Positions 5,185 to 12,161 of a DNA stretch of 16,292 nt are shown in pieces. Within the stretch, counting starts at the first letter, position 1. Each line of letters opens with the position of its first letter. Below the pieces are notes generated by a model. The model searched no databases. It was not told the DNA's origin and was given only the letters and a program-made list of their open reading frames with translations. The DNA is from an uncultured Bacilli bacterium (GTDB lineage: Bacteria; Bacillota_I; Bacilli_A; RF39; UBA660). Position numbers and translations under genes: made by a program. The stretch spans positions 1-16,292 of the forward strand of contig CALVXT010000007.1 in assembly GCA_944371545.1 (NCBI GenBank), written 5' to 3'.

Positions 5185-7221
5185 ATGAAACAAATTAAGC
5201 AATGGGATGCTAAAGATTGTGGAGTGAGTTGTGTATCTTATCTTATTCAATATTATGGTGGGTATGTTCCAATGGAAAAATTACGAGAAGATACATTTAC
5301 AAGTCGTAACGGAACAAATGCGTATTTTTTAATTCAAGCTTTAAAAAAATATGGATTTGATGCAGTGGGAAAGAAGATTTCTTTAGAAGAGTTAGATAAA
5401 AGTGTTTTTCCTCTTATTGGACATTTTGTTTTAAAGAATGGACTAGAACATTTTATGATTATTCAAAAGCTATATAAAAGAGAAGTTTTGGTAATGGATC
5501 CGGCCGTGGGTAAAAGAAAAATGTCTTTGGAAACTTTTAAGGAACAATGGGATGGGGTTATTTTAGAAGTTGTTCCTCAAAGTGAGATTGTTAAAATACC
5601 TAAAGAAAAAAGTGTATTAGCTTTTTTGAAAAATCTTCTTTTGGTTCATAAGAAAAAAGCTCTTTTCTTATTACTTTTAAGTTTTTTGATTTCTGTTTTA
5701 ACTATTTTGGAAAGTTTTTATTTAAAGATAAGTTTAAATCAATATCAAAATTTTGCTTGGGATAAGATGTTTTGGTATATTGTTTTCTTTTTTGGAAGTT
5801 TACTTGTTTTGCGTTTTTTCTTTTTTTATATAAAGGAGATATGTCGACTTTATTTAAGTAAAGATATTGAGATAGATTATATGTATTCTTTTTTATCTCA
5901 TATATTTAAACTTCCTCTTATAAAGTTTAAAAGCTATCAAACGGGAGAAGTTATAACAAGAATTACTGAAGCAAGAGAAATGAAAGAAGTTTTTGCGGAT
6001 GTTTTTGTAGCTCTTACTTTAAATTCTTTTTTAGGAGTTTTGACGTTTCTTTTTTTGTATTTTTTGAGTAAAGAACTTTTGCTTGTATTAAGTATTGGAG
6101 TAATGATTTATTTTTTGCTTGGACTACTTTTTTCTAAAGCTTTGTATCGCATTTTGCTTTTACATATGGAAAATGAGAGTGTTTGGCAAGAGAATTTGTT
6201 AGAGGGTATTCGAGTATTTGAACCTGTTAAACATTTGCATATGACTAAAAAACATCTAGAACATTTGGAAGAAGGTTTGGCACATCATATTCATGTACGA
6301 TTACGTCATCAAGTAAAATTGGAAAGAATTGAACTTTTTAAAAATTTTGGATTAGAAGTACTAGGGTTTGTTTTGCTTACTTATGGAATGTATTTATATT
6401 TTCATGGACGGATTTCAGGGGTGGATTTTCTTACTTTTCAAAGTTTATATGGTTATCTTCTTTCTCCTTTAAAAGATTTATTAGCGGTTATTCCTAAGCT
6501 TTATTATTTAAAAGGAGTTTTAAGTAAAATAAGTGAGTATATGGCTTTAGAAGAGGAACTCTTAGAAGAGCCTACTGTAAAAATGGTAGATACTTCTATA
6601 AAGTTTGAAGATGTTACTTTTTCTTATACACCAATTTCTACATTTATTGAACATCTTTCTTTTGATATAAAGTCTCATGAGCACGTTTTTTTAAAAGGTC
6701 CTAGTGGAGTTGGAAAGAGTACGATATGTCGGTTACTCATAAAGGAAATGCAAAATTATACAGGAAATATTTTGATAGGCGCTCAAAATTTGAAAGATTA
6801 TAATTTGGCAACTATTCGAGAAAATATTATGTATTTAAGTCAAAAAGAACCTTTATTAAAAGGAACCATTAAGGAAAATCTCTTCTTTTATTCTGATGTG
6901 TCTTTGGAAGATTTTCAAAAGGTATGTCAGGTTTGTGAATTAGAAAGTATAGTGAGTAAAAAAGCTTTACGATATGATACTTTCTTAGATGATGAAAATT
7001 TATCTGGTGGAGAAAAGCAACGGATTATCCTTGCTAGAACTCTATTAAAAAAAGGAGAAATTTATTTGCTTGATGAGTGTTTGAGTGAGGTGGATGAAAT
7101 ATTAGAAAAGAAAATCATTAAGAATATTCGAGCATATTTGCAAGATAAAACTTTGATTTATATCAGTCATCGAGATCATTCAAAAATGTTTGAAAGAGTG
7201 GTGAATATTACGAATGGATAA
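5185..7221 (+). CDS. C39 peptidase-containing ABC transporter for double-glycine peptides
   Basis: 678 residues, a bacteriocin/pheromone processing exporter. Domain 1 (1-130) is a C39 protease with Gln6 and catalytic Cys12 (QWDAKDCGVSC), the His in LEHFMII, and the Asp of MDPAVG; it cleaves leaders after Gly-Gly. Domain 2 (about 155-420) is an ABC type-1 transmembrane region. Domain 3 (about 465-678) is a complete ATPase: Walker A GPSGVGKST (from residue 505), Q-loop YLSQ, signature LSGGE (606-610), Walker B IYLLDE and H-loop ISHR. The start at 5185 follows AAAGGAG by seven bases; an in-frame ATG at 5155 lacks a site and would put extra residues before the protease. It overlaps the next gene by eight bases. 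The two GG-leader peptides that follow are the obvious substrates. Confidence 0.93.
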   Translation: MKQIKQWDAKDCGVSCVSYLIQYYGGYVPMEKLREDTFTSRNGTNAYFLIQALKKYGFDAVGKKISLEELDKSVFPLIGHFVLKNGLEHFMIIQKLYKREVLVMDPAVGKRKMSLETFKEQWDGVILEVVPQSEIVKIPKEKSVLAFLKNLLLVHKKKALFLLLLSFLISVLTILESFYLKISLNQYQNFAWDKMFWYIVFFFGSLLVLRFFFFYIKEICRLYLSKDIEIDYMYSFLSHIFKLPLIKFKSYQTGEVITRITEAREMKEVFADVFVALTLNSFLGVLTFLFLYFLSKELLLVLSIGVMIYFLLGLLFSKALYRILLLHMENESVWQENLLEGIRVFEPVKHLHMTKKHLEHLEEGLAHHIHVRLRHQVKLERIELFKNFGLEVLGFVLLTYGMYLYFHGRISGVDFLTFQSLYGYLLSPLKDLLAVIPKLYYLKGVLSKISEYMALEEELLEEPTVKMVDTSIKFEDVTFSYTPISTFIEHLSFDIKSHEHVFLKGPSGVGKSTICRLLIKEMQNYTGNILIGAQNLKDYNLATIRENIMYLSQKEPLLKGTIKENLFFYSDVSLEDFQKVCQVCELESIVSKKALRYDTFLDDENLSGGEKQRIILARTLLKKGEIYLLDECLSEVDEILEKKIIKNIRAYLQDKTLIYISHRDHSKMFERVVNITNG

Positions 7222-7642
7222 TCGTTTTTCTTTAAAGAAAAGGAAACCCAAAATAAAAATTCTTTGTTTTTTAAGTTTTACTTATTTACTTTTTTTAGTT
7301 ACTTTCTTTGTGTTTTTTTCTTTTGATTTTGGAACTGCTTATGATGGGATTTACTCTTGTAAGAAAAATCATTGTACGATAACTTCTTTTCTTCAAGTTT
7401 CGGAAGTTGTCGAATTAAAAACTTCTCAAAAGTTGATACTTAATAAACAAGAACAAAATTTACAGATTGAAAAAATTTATGATCCAGAGCTTGTAAACAA
7501 TGTAGCGATTCAGCAAGTGGTTTTTAAAGTGCCTAAACAGGAATTTTATGAAAATCAAACGGTATCTTTTGTTATTCAGAAAACTAAGAAAAACATTTGG
7601 GAAATCCTATGGGAAAGTTTGAAAGGAGGTGATGTCTTATAG
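7214..7642 (+). CDS. Miniature HlyD-like export adaptor
   Basis: 142 residues: a basic cytoplasmic start, one membrane helix (about 14-37), then an external domain of about 100 residues with Cys49 and Cys54 close together (SCKKNHC). The end, QTVSFVIQKTKKNIWEILWE, resembles the closing beta-barrel strand and amphipathic end of HlyD/LcnD-type adaptor proteins. Those are usually 400-plus residues with long coiled coils. Here the coiled coil and lipoyl parts appear to be missing, leaving anchor plus barrel. The ATG overlaps the last eight bases of the transporter gene (translational coupling), and the ribosome binding site for the first peptide (AAGGAGGTG, 7623-7631) lies inside its last codons. 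The HlyD link is inferred; a dedicated immunity protein is the alternative. Confidence 0.6.
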   Translation: MDNRFSLKKRKPKIKILCFLSFTYLLFLVTFFVFFSFDFGTAYDGIYSCKKNHCTITSFLQVSEVVELKTSQKLILNKQEQNLQIEKIYDPELVNNVAIQQVVFKVPKQEFYENQTVSFVIQKTKKNIWEILWESLKGGDVL

Positions 7643-7644
7643 TT

Positions 7645-7776
7645 ATGAATCGTAATGAGCTACTCCAAGTACAGGGAGGTGGATGGTTATTAATTGCTGG
7701 AGTAGTGGCTGGCGCGATAACATTTGTCATCGGTGTGATTGATGGTTTTATTAGACCTTTATCGTGTCATGAGTAA
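7645..7776 (+). CDS. Double-glycine-leader peptide A (two-peptide bacteriocin-like)
   Basis: 43 residues, two bases after the adaptor gene. The leader MNRNELLQVQGG fits the LSxxELxxIxGG rule (Glu5, Leu6, Val9, Gly11-Gly12), so the C39 exporter should cut after residue 12. The predicted mature peptide is 31 residues: it starts GWLLIAGVVAG, continues as one hydrophobic helix, and ends PLSCHE. It has two GxxxG motifs (GVVAG and GVIDG), the helix-packing signature of class IIb two-peptide bacteriocins, and one Cys three residues from the end. The only strong ribosome binding site (AAGGAGGTG) lies about 14 bases before the ATG; no in-frame alternative start exists. Peptide B follows 33 bases later. 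Confidence 0.85.
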   Translation: MNRNELLQVQGGGWLLIAGVVAGAITFVIGVIDGFIRPLSCHE

Positions 7777-7809
7777 AAATTGGAAAAAAGTGAAAGAGAG
7801 GAGGGTAAA

Positions 7810-7965
7810 ATGATTTTAGAAAAAAAAGAATTGTGTCAAATTGAAGGTGGCGCGATTACAGCTGCTTTAGTAAATGCAATTCTTCGAGGATTTCAATTTC
7901 TTTTTGATTTAGGCAAATCGGTTGGTTCTTCGATTGCTCGAATGACAAAAGGAAATTATTGTTGA
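7810..7965 (+). CDS. Double-glycine-leader peptide B (two-peptide bacteriocin-like)
   Basis: 51 residues. ATG 7810 is set by AGGAGGG four bases before it; an in-frame TTG at 7780 would add ten charged residues and lacks such a site. The leader MILEKKELCQIEGG matches the double-glycine consensus (Leu3, Glu7, Leu8, Ile11, Gly13-Gly14). The predicted mature peptide is 37 residues, starting AITAALVNAILRGF, with a GxxxG (GKSVG), a basic C-terminal part and a terminal Cys (KGNYC). It is amphipathic and cationic, while peptide A is more hydrophobic, as in complementary two-peptide pairs. The operon ends immediately after it at a strong hairpin. A pheromone or sporulation signal is an alternative to a bacteriocin. 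Confidence 0.85.
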   Translation: MILEKKELCQIEGGAITAALVNAILRGFQFLFDLGKSVGSSIARMTKGNYC

Positions 7966-7966
7966 A

Positions 7967-7990
7967 AAAAAGTAGCTGTTGCTACTTTTT
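7967..7990. terminator. Bidirectional terminator of the exporter operon and vanY-like gene
   Basis: A perfect 10-bp stem, AAAAAGTAGC (7967-7976) with GCTACTTTTT (7981-7990), has a TGTT loop. It follows the peptide B stop and overlaps the stop codon of the convergent carboxypeptidase gene. Confidence 0.88.
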
Positions 7991-8990
7991 AATGTTCAGT
8001 TAAATATAAATCATAATATTCATCATAGGTAATACCTAATTCATGGACTTTAGTTGCGTGTTCAATTCCAATATATCTTAGATGCCATGGTTCTTCTTTA
8101 TATCCAGTTATGGTTGAATTATCTTTTGGATAACGTACGATGAATCCATATTTATATGAGTTATTAAGCATCCATTCATAATCTGCATCTGTTAAATTGC
8201 TCCAATGGGTACTACTTCTTACATCTAAAGCAAGACCTGTTTGATGTTCAGAATGTCCTGGTCTTGCAGAATATGTGTCTACGACTTCTACAGGGTCATC
8301 TTGAAGATAGCCATTATATAAACGGTTTTGATAATCATAAGAACGATAGGTACTATAAGGAATAATATAAACATTATCTAATTTTGCGGCAGCAAGAAGA
8401 TTTTCAAAATCATTTACTGCATCATCTTTGATTTGTAAAGATGGAAAACTTGGAATTGCCACTAAATCATCGGGAACATAGTCACTAGGTAGGGCATGGC
8501 TTTTATTAACTAATACTGTTACTGCGCTTGGATCTTCTATTGTTTCGATAGTTTGATAAAAAGGTTCATCTAAATTTAAATTCACTCGGGTAACTGCGTC
8601 TTTCATTTCGATACTTTCTAAGGCTTGGTAAGCTTTGTAACGGTCAATTTTTGAAAAATCAAAATTGGAAATTTGATAAAATTGGGATAAGTCAACATAC
8701 TCATTAGCTAAAATACTTTGAATATTTTTTTCACTCATGTATTCATAAATATTATTAATCTCGTCTGCTGTATATCCTTTTTCTAAAAGAGAGTTGGCTT
8801 CTTGGACAAAGCTTTCTTTATTAACTAGAATGATGCCTTTTTCTTCAAGAATTTGACTTTCTGTTTTTGGAGTTTCTACTTCTTTTTCTTGAAAAAAGAA
8901 ATCTTTTGTAAAGTGAAGAGTTGTTCCAACTACGGCTAAAATGCAGAAAATTGAAAGTAATATTATTAATATCTTTTTATCACGTTTCAT
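7989..8990 (-). CDS. VanY-type D-alanyl-D-alanine carboxypeptidase
   Basis: 333 residues: an N-terminal membrane anchor (about 6-26), a helical linker to about residue 180, and a C-terminal M15B zinc peptidase domain. Zinc and catalytic signature SxHxxGxAxD is present (S247, H249, G252, A254, D256, within SEHQTGLALD), and EPWHLRY supplies the catalytic Glu300 and the third zinc ligand His303. It would trim the terminal D-Ala of peptidoglycan stem peptides outside the membrane. ATG 8990 follows AGGTGA; a GTG at 8999 overlaps that site and is less likely. No vanR/S/H/A/X genes are near, so it is a wall-maintenance or sporulation-associated enzyme rather than part of a glycopeptide resistance cluster. 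It is divergent from dacF, another D,D-carboxypeptidase. Confidence 0.88.
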   Translation of the reverse strand: MKRDKKILIILLSIFCILAVVGTTLHFTKDFFFQEKEVETPKTESQILEEKGIILVNKESFVQEANSLLEKGYTADEINNIYEYMSEKNIQSILANEYVDLSQFYQISNFDFSKIDRYKAYQALESIEMKDAVTRVNLNLDEPFYQTIETIEDPSAVTVLVNKSHALPSDYVPDDLVAIPSFPSLQIKDDAVNDFENLLAAAKLDNVYIIPYSTYRSYDYQNRLYNGYLQDDPVEVVDTYSARPGHSEHQTGLALDVRSSTHWSNLTDADYEWMLNNSYKYGFIVRYPKDNSTITGYKEEPWHLRYIGIEHATKVHELGITYDEYYDLYLTEH

Positions 8991-9007
8991 AAAAATCACC
9001 TATTAAT

Positions 9008-9016
9008 AGTATAGCA
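9008..9016 (-). promoter_or_regulatory. Extended -10 promoter of the vanY-like gene
   Basis: The minus strand reads TGCTATACT, an extended -10. No good -35 is visible 17 bp upstream. Confidence 0.4.
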
Positions 9017-9022
9017 TTTTTT

Positions 9023-9050
9023 TGGTATATTTATATATACTTGACATACT
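9023..9050 (+). promoter_or_regulatory. Weak candidate promoter of dacF
   Basis: TTGGTA (9022-9027) with CATACT (9045-9050) could be a poor sigma-A site. The same bases read as GTATA (9025-9029), 15 bp, CATACTT (9045-9051) are close to a sigma-G-type pattern (gnATA / CATnnTA). dacF in Bacillus is a forespore gene, so the second reading is attractive but weak. Confidence 0.25.
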
Positions 9051-9069
9051 TTTTTACTAGAGGTGTACA

Positions 9070-10233
9070 ATGAAAAAAGTAATGAGTTTTTTAATTTTGC
9101 TAAGTTTATTTATTCCTTCAGTAGCTGCTGAAGAAGTAAGTAGTGACTTAGCTCCAAATAGCAAGAGTGCTATTTTATTAGATGCAAGTACAAAGACGAT
9201 TTTGTTTAAGAAAAATGAACAAGAAAAATTGGCTCCTGCTTCTATGACAAAAGTTATGAGTATGCTTTTAATTATGGAAGCAATTGATAATGGCAGTTTA
9301 AGTCTAGATGATGATGTGACAATAAGTGAGAATGCAGCGAGTATGGGTGGAAGTCAAGTATATTTACAAGCTGGTGAAACCTATAAGGTAAAAGAACTTT
9401 TAAAAGGAATTGCTGTTGCAAGTGGAAATGATGCAGTAGTTGCAATGGCTGAAAAAATTTCTGGCACAGTAAGTGATTTTGTTGCTAGAATGAATGAACG
9501 AGCTAAAGAGCTTGGTGCAGTAAATACGCATTTTGTAAATCCTCATGGCTTAGATGCTGAGGATCATTATACAACAGCTTATGATATGGCTTTAATGGCC
9601 TTTGAGTTACTAAAGCATCCGACAATATTAGAATATACAAGTATTTATGAAGATTATTTACAAAAAAATGATGGTTCAAGTATATGGCTTGTCAATACCA
9701 ATAAGCTTGTTCGTTTTTATGACGGTGTTGATGGCTTGAAGACCGGTTTTACTGCAACGGCAGGGTATTGTTTGACTGCAACTGCGAAGAAAAATAATTT
9801 GCGTTTAATTTCGGTTGTTATGGGTGCTGAGACAAGTGACAAAAGAAGCAGCGATACTACAAGTCTTTTAAATTATGGTTTTAATACTTATAAAACACAT
9901 GTTGTTTTGACTACGAAAGATTCGTTAGGAGTGAAGAGAGTTGAAAATGGAGTGGTTGAACAAGCAGATATTGTGCTTACCCAAGATTATGTAAAATTGT
10001 TAAAACAAACGGATGCTAAACCTAATTATTCTTTTAATGTTTCTGTAGATTCTTTGGTTGCTCCGTTAAAAAAGGGAGATATCGTTGGAAAGGTTTCTGT
10101 TGTTGATGAAACCGGAAGTGTAATTGATACATTAGACGTAACTCTTAAAGAAGATATTCCAAAAGTGAATTGGTGGCAAGCATTTTTAAAGAATTTAAAG
10201 CATTTAACAGCTGGTCAAATTTTAATAAAATAA
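9070..10233 (+). CDS. dacF: DacF-like D-alanyl-D-alanine carboxypeptidase (penicillin-binding protein)
   Basis: 387 residues, close to Bacillus DacF (about 389). It has a cleavable signal peptide (about 1-20, ending VAA-EE), then an S11 serine peptidase with the three active-site motifs SMTK (S58-K61), SGN (118-120) and KTG (224-226). A C-terminal beta-rich PBP5-C domain (about 270-360) and a basic amphipathic tail for membrane binding follow. The enzyme removes the terminal D-Ala from peptidoglycan and in sporulation limits cortex cross-linking. In Bacillus dacF lies directly before spoIIAA-spoIIAB-sigF; here an LCP gene and two terminators lie between dacF and the spoIIAA-like/sigF pair, so the neighbourhood supports the DacF identity rather than DacA. 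The ATG follows AGAGGTG. Confidence 0.88.
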   Translation: MKKVMSFLILLSLFIPSVAAEEVSSDLAPNSKSAILLDASTKTILFKKNEQEKLAPASMTKVMSMLLIMEAIDNGSLSLDDDVTISENAASMGGSQVYLQAGETYKVKELLKGIAVASGNDAVVAMAEKISGTVSDFVARMNERAKELGAVNTHFVNPHGLDAEDHYTTAYDMALMAFELLKHPTILEYTSIYEDYLQKNDGSSIWLVNTNKLVRFYDGVDGLKTGFTATAGYCLTATAKKNNLRLISVVMGAETSDKRSSDTTSLLNYGFNTYKTHVVLTTKDSLGVKRVENGVVEQADIVLTQDYVKLLKQTDAKPNYSFNVSVDSLVAPLKKGDIVGKVSVVDETGSVIDTLDVTLKEDIPKVNWWQAFLKNLKHLTAGQILIK

Positions 10234-10242
10234 ATGTCAAAT

Positions 10243-10279
10243 AAACAAGAAAAGATTGTCTTTCCTTGTTTTTCTTTTA
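10243..10279 (+). terminator. Terminator after dacF
   Basis: AAACAAG (10243-10249) pairs with CTTGTTT (10265-10271). After one mismatch AAAGA (10251-10255) pairs with TCTTT (10259-10263) around a TTG loop. A T-rich run follows. Confidence 0.65.
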
Positions 10280-10283
10280 TAAT
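10256..10283 (+). promoter_or_regulatory. Candidate sigma-A promoter of the LCP gene
   Basis: TTGTCT (10256-10261), a 16-bp spacer and perfect TATAAT (10278-10283). The -35 lies in the dacF terminator loop. The predicted start (near 10290) would leave a leader of only about 12 bases, beginning at the ribosome binding site, which lowers confidence. Confidence 0.4.
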
Positions 10284-10301
10284 AAAAGTAGGTGAGTACT
10301 C

Positions 10302-11747
10302 GTGCAAAAGAAAAAGAAGTTGAAATTAAAAAAGTCCGTTATTTTTAAATCTTTAGCCATTATTATTGCTATAATGAGTATTTATGTTTTCATAATGTTT
10401 TTAAAATTAAATGTTTTGCCTTTTATGTATTTGCTCTTTTTATTTCTTATATTGTTTGCAATTGATATTGGGCTTTATTTACTTATGTCGAAGAAAAAAA
10501 CCGTTTTTCGAATTGTTGGAACCATTTGTACTATTTTTTTATTCGTTCTTTATTTTGTTGGAATTGAATTTCAGACAGTCACTTTAAATTTTTTGCATCA
10601 ATTTGCTTTTTTAAATATTCAAACAGAACATTATCAAGTTATTGTAAAAAATACGAGTGAAATGGCTTCATTAAACGATTTAGATAATAAAAGTATTGCT
10701 TACGTAAAAAATCGTGAAGGGGCATCTAAAGCTTATAAACAACTTGAAAAAGAAAATGTAAAAAAAGAAGAAGTTGATGGCGTAGGTGCCTTGGTTCGTT
10801 CTTTTTTACAGGATGAAATCGATGTCATTTTGCTTGAGTCTTCCGAAGAAGAACTTTATAATGAAATGAGTCAAGAGTTTAAAGAAAATCATAAAGTTTT
10901 AGAAACTGTTTCTGTTGAAGTACAAAAAAATGATTTCAGTAAAGATGTTGCGATTACCAAACAACCTTTTAGTGTTTATGTAACGGGAGTTGACACATAT
11001 GATGCTATTTCCAGTGTGGCAAGAAGCGATGTAAATATGGTAATTACTGTAAATCCAGTTACTCATAAAATTTTGCTAACTTCTATTCCAAGAGATTATT
11101 ATGTGCCTATAGCGGGAAGTTCTTCAGAGTTAAACGATAAACTTACACATGCTGGATTAGAAGGTGTTGATGTAAGTATTAAAACGATTGAAAATTTATT
11201 AGATATGGATATAAATTATTATATAAAATTTAATTTTACTTCTTTAATTCAAATTGTTGATGCCTTAGGTGGAATAGATGTTGATTCGCCATTTGCTTTT
11301 ACTGCTGATTATGAAGAAGATACACATATTTATTATGAATTTCAAAAAGGAATGAATCATTTAAATGGAAAACAAGCTTTGGCATATGTTCGAGAACGTT
11401 ATGGTCTTCGTGAAGGAGATGTAGCACGAGCAAGACATCAACAACAAGTTGTAGAAGCCGTTGTAAATAAACTTACAACAACTACTATTTTAACTAAATA
11501 TGGAGAACTTCTTGGAAGTATGGAAGGAAACTTTACAACAAATTTTGATTTTGATAGTATAACCGGATTTGTAAAAATGCAGTTAAATGATATGCCATCA
11601 TGGAGTGTGGAAACACAAGTATTAACTGGAGCTGATGCTTCAAGGAAAACGGCATCTATGCCTGATTTGTATTCTTCAGTTATGATTCCTGATGAAGAAC
11701 AGTTAGAAAACGCAAAAGGAAAAATCGATGAGATTACACTTACATAA
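10302..11747 (+). CDS. LytR-CpsA-Psr (LCP) family cell-wall glycopolymer transferase
   Basis: 481 residues from GTG 10302, which follows AGGTGAG by five bases. Three membrane helices (about 11-33, 38-61, 68-88) precede an extracytoplasmic part. Residues 108-205 form an alpha/beta segment (SLNDLDNKSIAYVKNREGAS and later DVILLESSEEELY) resembling a solute-binding-type lobe. Residues 221-395 are the LCP catalytic domain, with SIPRDYYV (R264, D265), a FNFTSLIQIVDALGGIDVDS core, and the closing RERYGLREGDVARARHQQQ arginine motif (R364-R378). LCP enzymes move teichoic-acid-like or capsular polymers from a lipid carrier onto peptidoglycan. It has terminators on both sides, so it is probably monocistronic; it interrupts the usual dacF-spoIIA arrangement. 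Confidence 0.9.
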   Translation: MQKKKKLKLKKSVIFKSLAIIIAIMSIYVFIMFLKLNVLPFMYLLFLFLILFAIDIGLYLLMSKKKTVFRIVGTICTIFLFVLYFVGIEFQTVTLNFLHQFAFLNIQTEHYQVIVKNTSEMASLNDLDNKSIAYVKNREGASKAYKQLEKENVKKEEVDGVGALVRSFLQDEIDVILLESSEEELYNEMSQEFKENHKVLETVSVEVQKNDFSKDVAITKQPFSVYVTGVDTYDAISSVARSDVNMVITVNPVTHKILLTSIPRDYYVPIAGSSSELNDKLTHAGLEGVDVSIKTIENLLDMDINYYIKFNFTSLIQIVDALGGIDVDSPFAFTADYEEDTHIYYEFQKGMNHLNGKQALAYVRERYGLREGDVARARHQQQVVEAVVNKLTTTTILTKYGELLGSMEGNFTTNFDFDSITGFVKMQLNDMPSWSVETQVLTGADASRKTASMPDLYSSVMIPDEEQLENAKGKIDEITLT

Positions 11748-11748
11748 A

Positions 11749-11775
11749 AATGCCATTTAAGATGGCGTTTTTTTT
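11749..11775 (+). terminator. Terminator after the LCP gene
   Basis: ATGCCAT (11750-11756) pairs with ATGGCGT (11762-11768, one G-T pair) around TTAAG and runs into eight Ts ending at 11775. Confidence 0.85.
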
Positions 11776-11784
11776 CACTTTTTT

Positions 11785-11824
11785 TGTCGAAGTTGTTTAA
11801 AAATAGCCAAAAATTTTCTATATT
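11785..11824 (+). promoter_or_regulatory. Spo0A-box and candidate promoter of the spoIIAA-like/sigF operon
   Basis: TGTCGAA at 11785-11791 is a perfect match to the Spo0A binding box (TGNCGAA). It is followed one base later by TTGTTT (11793-11798), and TATATT lies at 11819-11824. The 20-bp gap is too long for an ordinary sigma-A promoter but recalls Spo0A-activated promoters such as spoIIG, whose -35 and -10 are abnormally far apart and whose box abuts the -35. I see no sigma-H pattern here, although Bacillus spoIIA uses sigma-H. Confidence 0.5.
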
Positions 11825-11844
11825 AAAATAGGCAAGGTGAGGCT

Positions 11845-12141
11845 ATGCTAATTTTACAAATTGAAGAAAAAAAAGAAAATCTTTATGCAAAGTTAGAAGG
11901 AAAATTAACCCGAAAAGAAACCTATCAAGTTGAACAATATTTAATTCCTTATATTGTTAAAAATAAAGTAAAGAACTTTGTTTGTGACTGTAAGAAATTG
12001 AAGAAAATCGATATTGATGGTAAATATGCTTTATTAAAAACAAAAGTGGTTTTAAAAAAACAAATAGGGGAATTTCTTCTATGTGATGTTAAAGAAAGTA
12101 TTAAAAAAGAACTGATTGGATACCGTATGCGCATACAGTAA
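11845..12141 (+). CDS. SpoIIAA-like STAS-domain protein lacking the phosphorylated serine
   Basis: 98 residues with a STAS (anti-sigma factor antagonist) fold: LYAKLEGKLTRKET matches the first strands, NFVCDCKKLKKID the central strand, and QIGEFLLCDVKESIKKELIG the later strand and helix. Position before sigF supports a SpoIIAA ancestry. In Bacillus SpoIIAA the central motif is DSSG, with Ser58 phosphorylated by SpoIIAB. Here the motif is DIDG (D56, I57, D58, G59), so neither serine remains. It is also shorter than Bacillus SpoIIAA (117). The ATG at 11845 follows AAGGTGAGG. The usual spoIIAB gene between it and sigF is absent; only 20 bases separate the two genes. Its ability to work as an anti-anti-sigma factor is therefore doubtful. 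Confidence 0.7.
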   Translation: MLILQIEEKKENLYAKLEGKLTRKETYQVEQYLIPYIVKNKVKNFVCDCKKLKKIDIDGKYALLKTKVVLKKQIGEFLLCDVKESIKKELIGYRMRIQ

Positions 12142-12161
12142 AAAGAATTGGAGGGTATTGG

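Noticed and set aside
7408..7414. A second TGTCGAA Spo0A-box match
   Set aside because: It is deep inside the adaptor gene, away from any promoter, so it is probably chance.
7989..8990. VanY as part of a vancomycin resistance cluster
   Set aside because: No vanR, vanS, vanH, vanA or vanX genes are nearby; the enzyme is a common wall-trimming type.
9041..9071. Perfect TTGACA with TACAAT before dacF
   Set aside because: The spacer would be 19 bp and TACAAT overlaps the dacF start codon, so the transcript would begin inside the gene.
11949..12134. Minus-strand open frame opposite the STAS gene
   Set aside because: Shadow of the well-supported plus-strand STAS gene.
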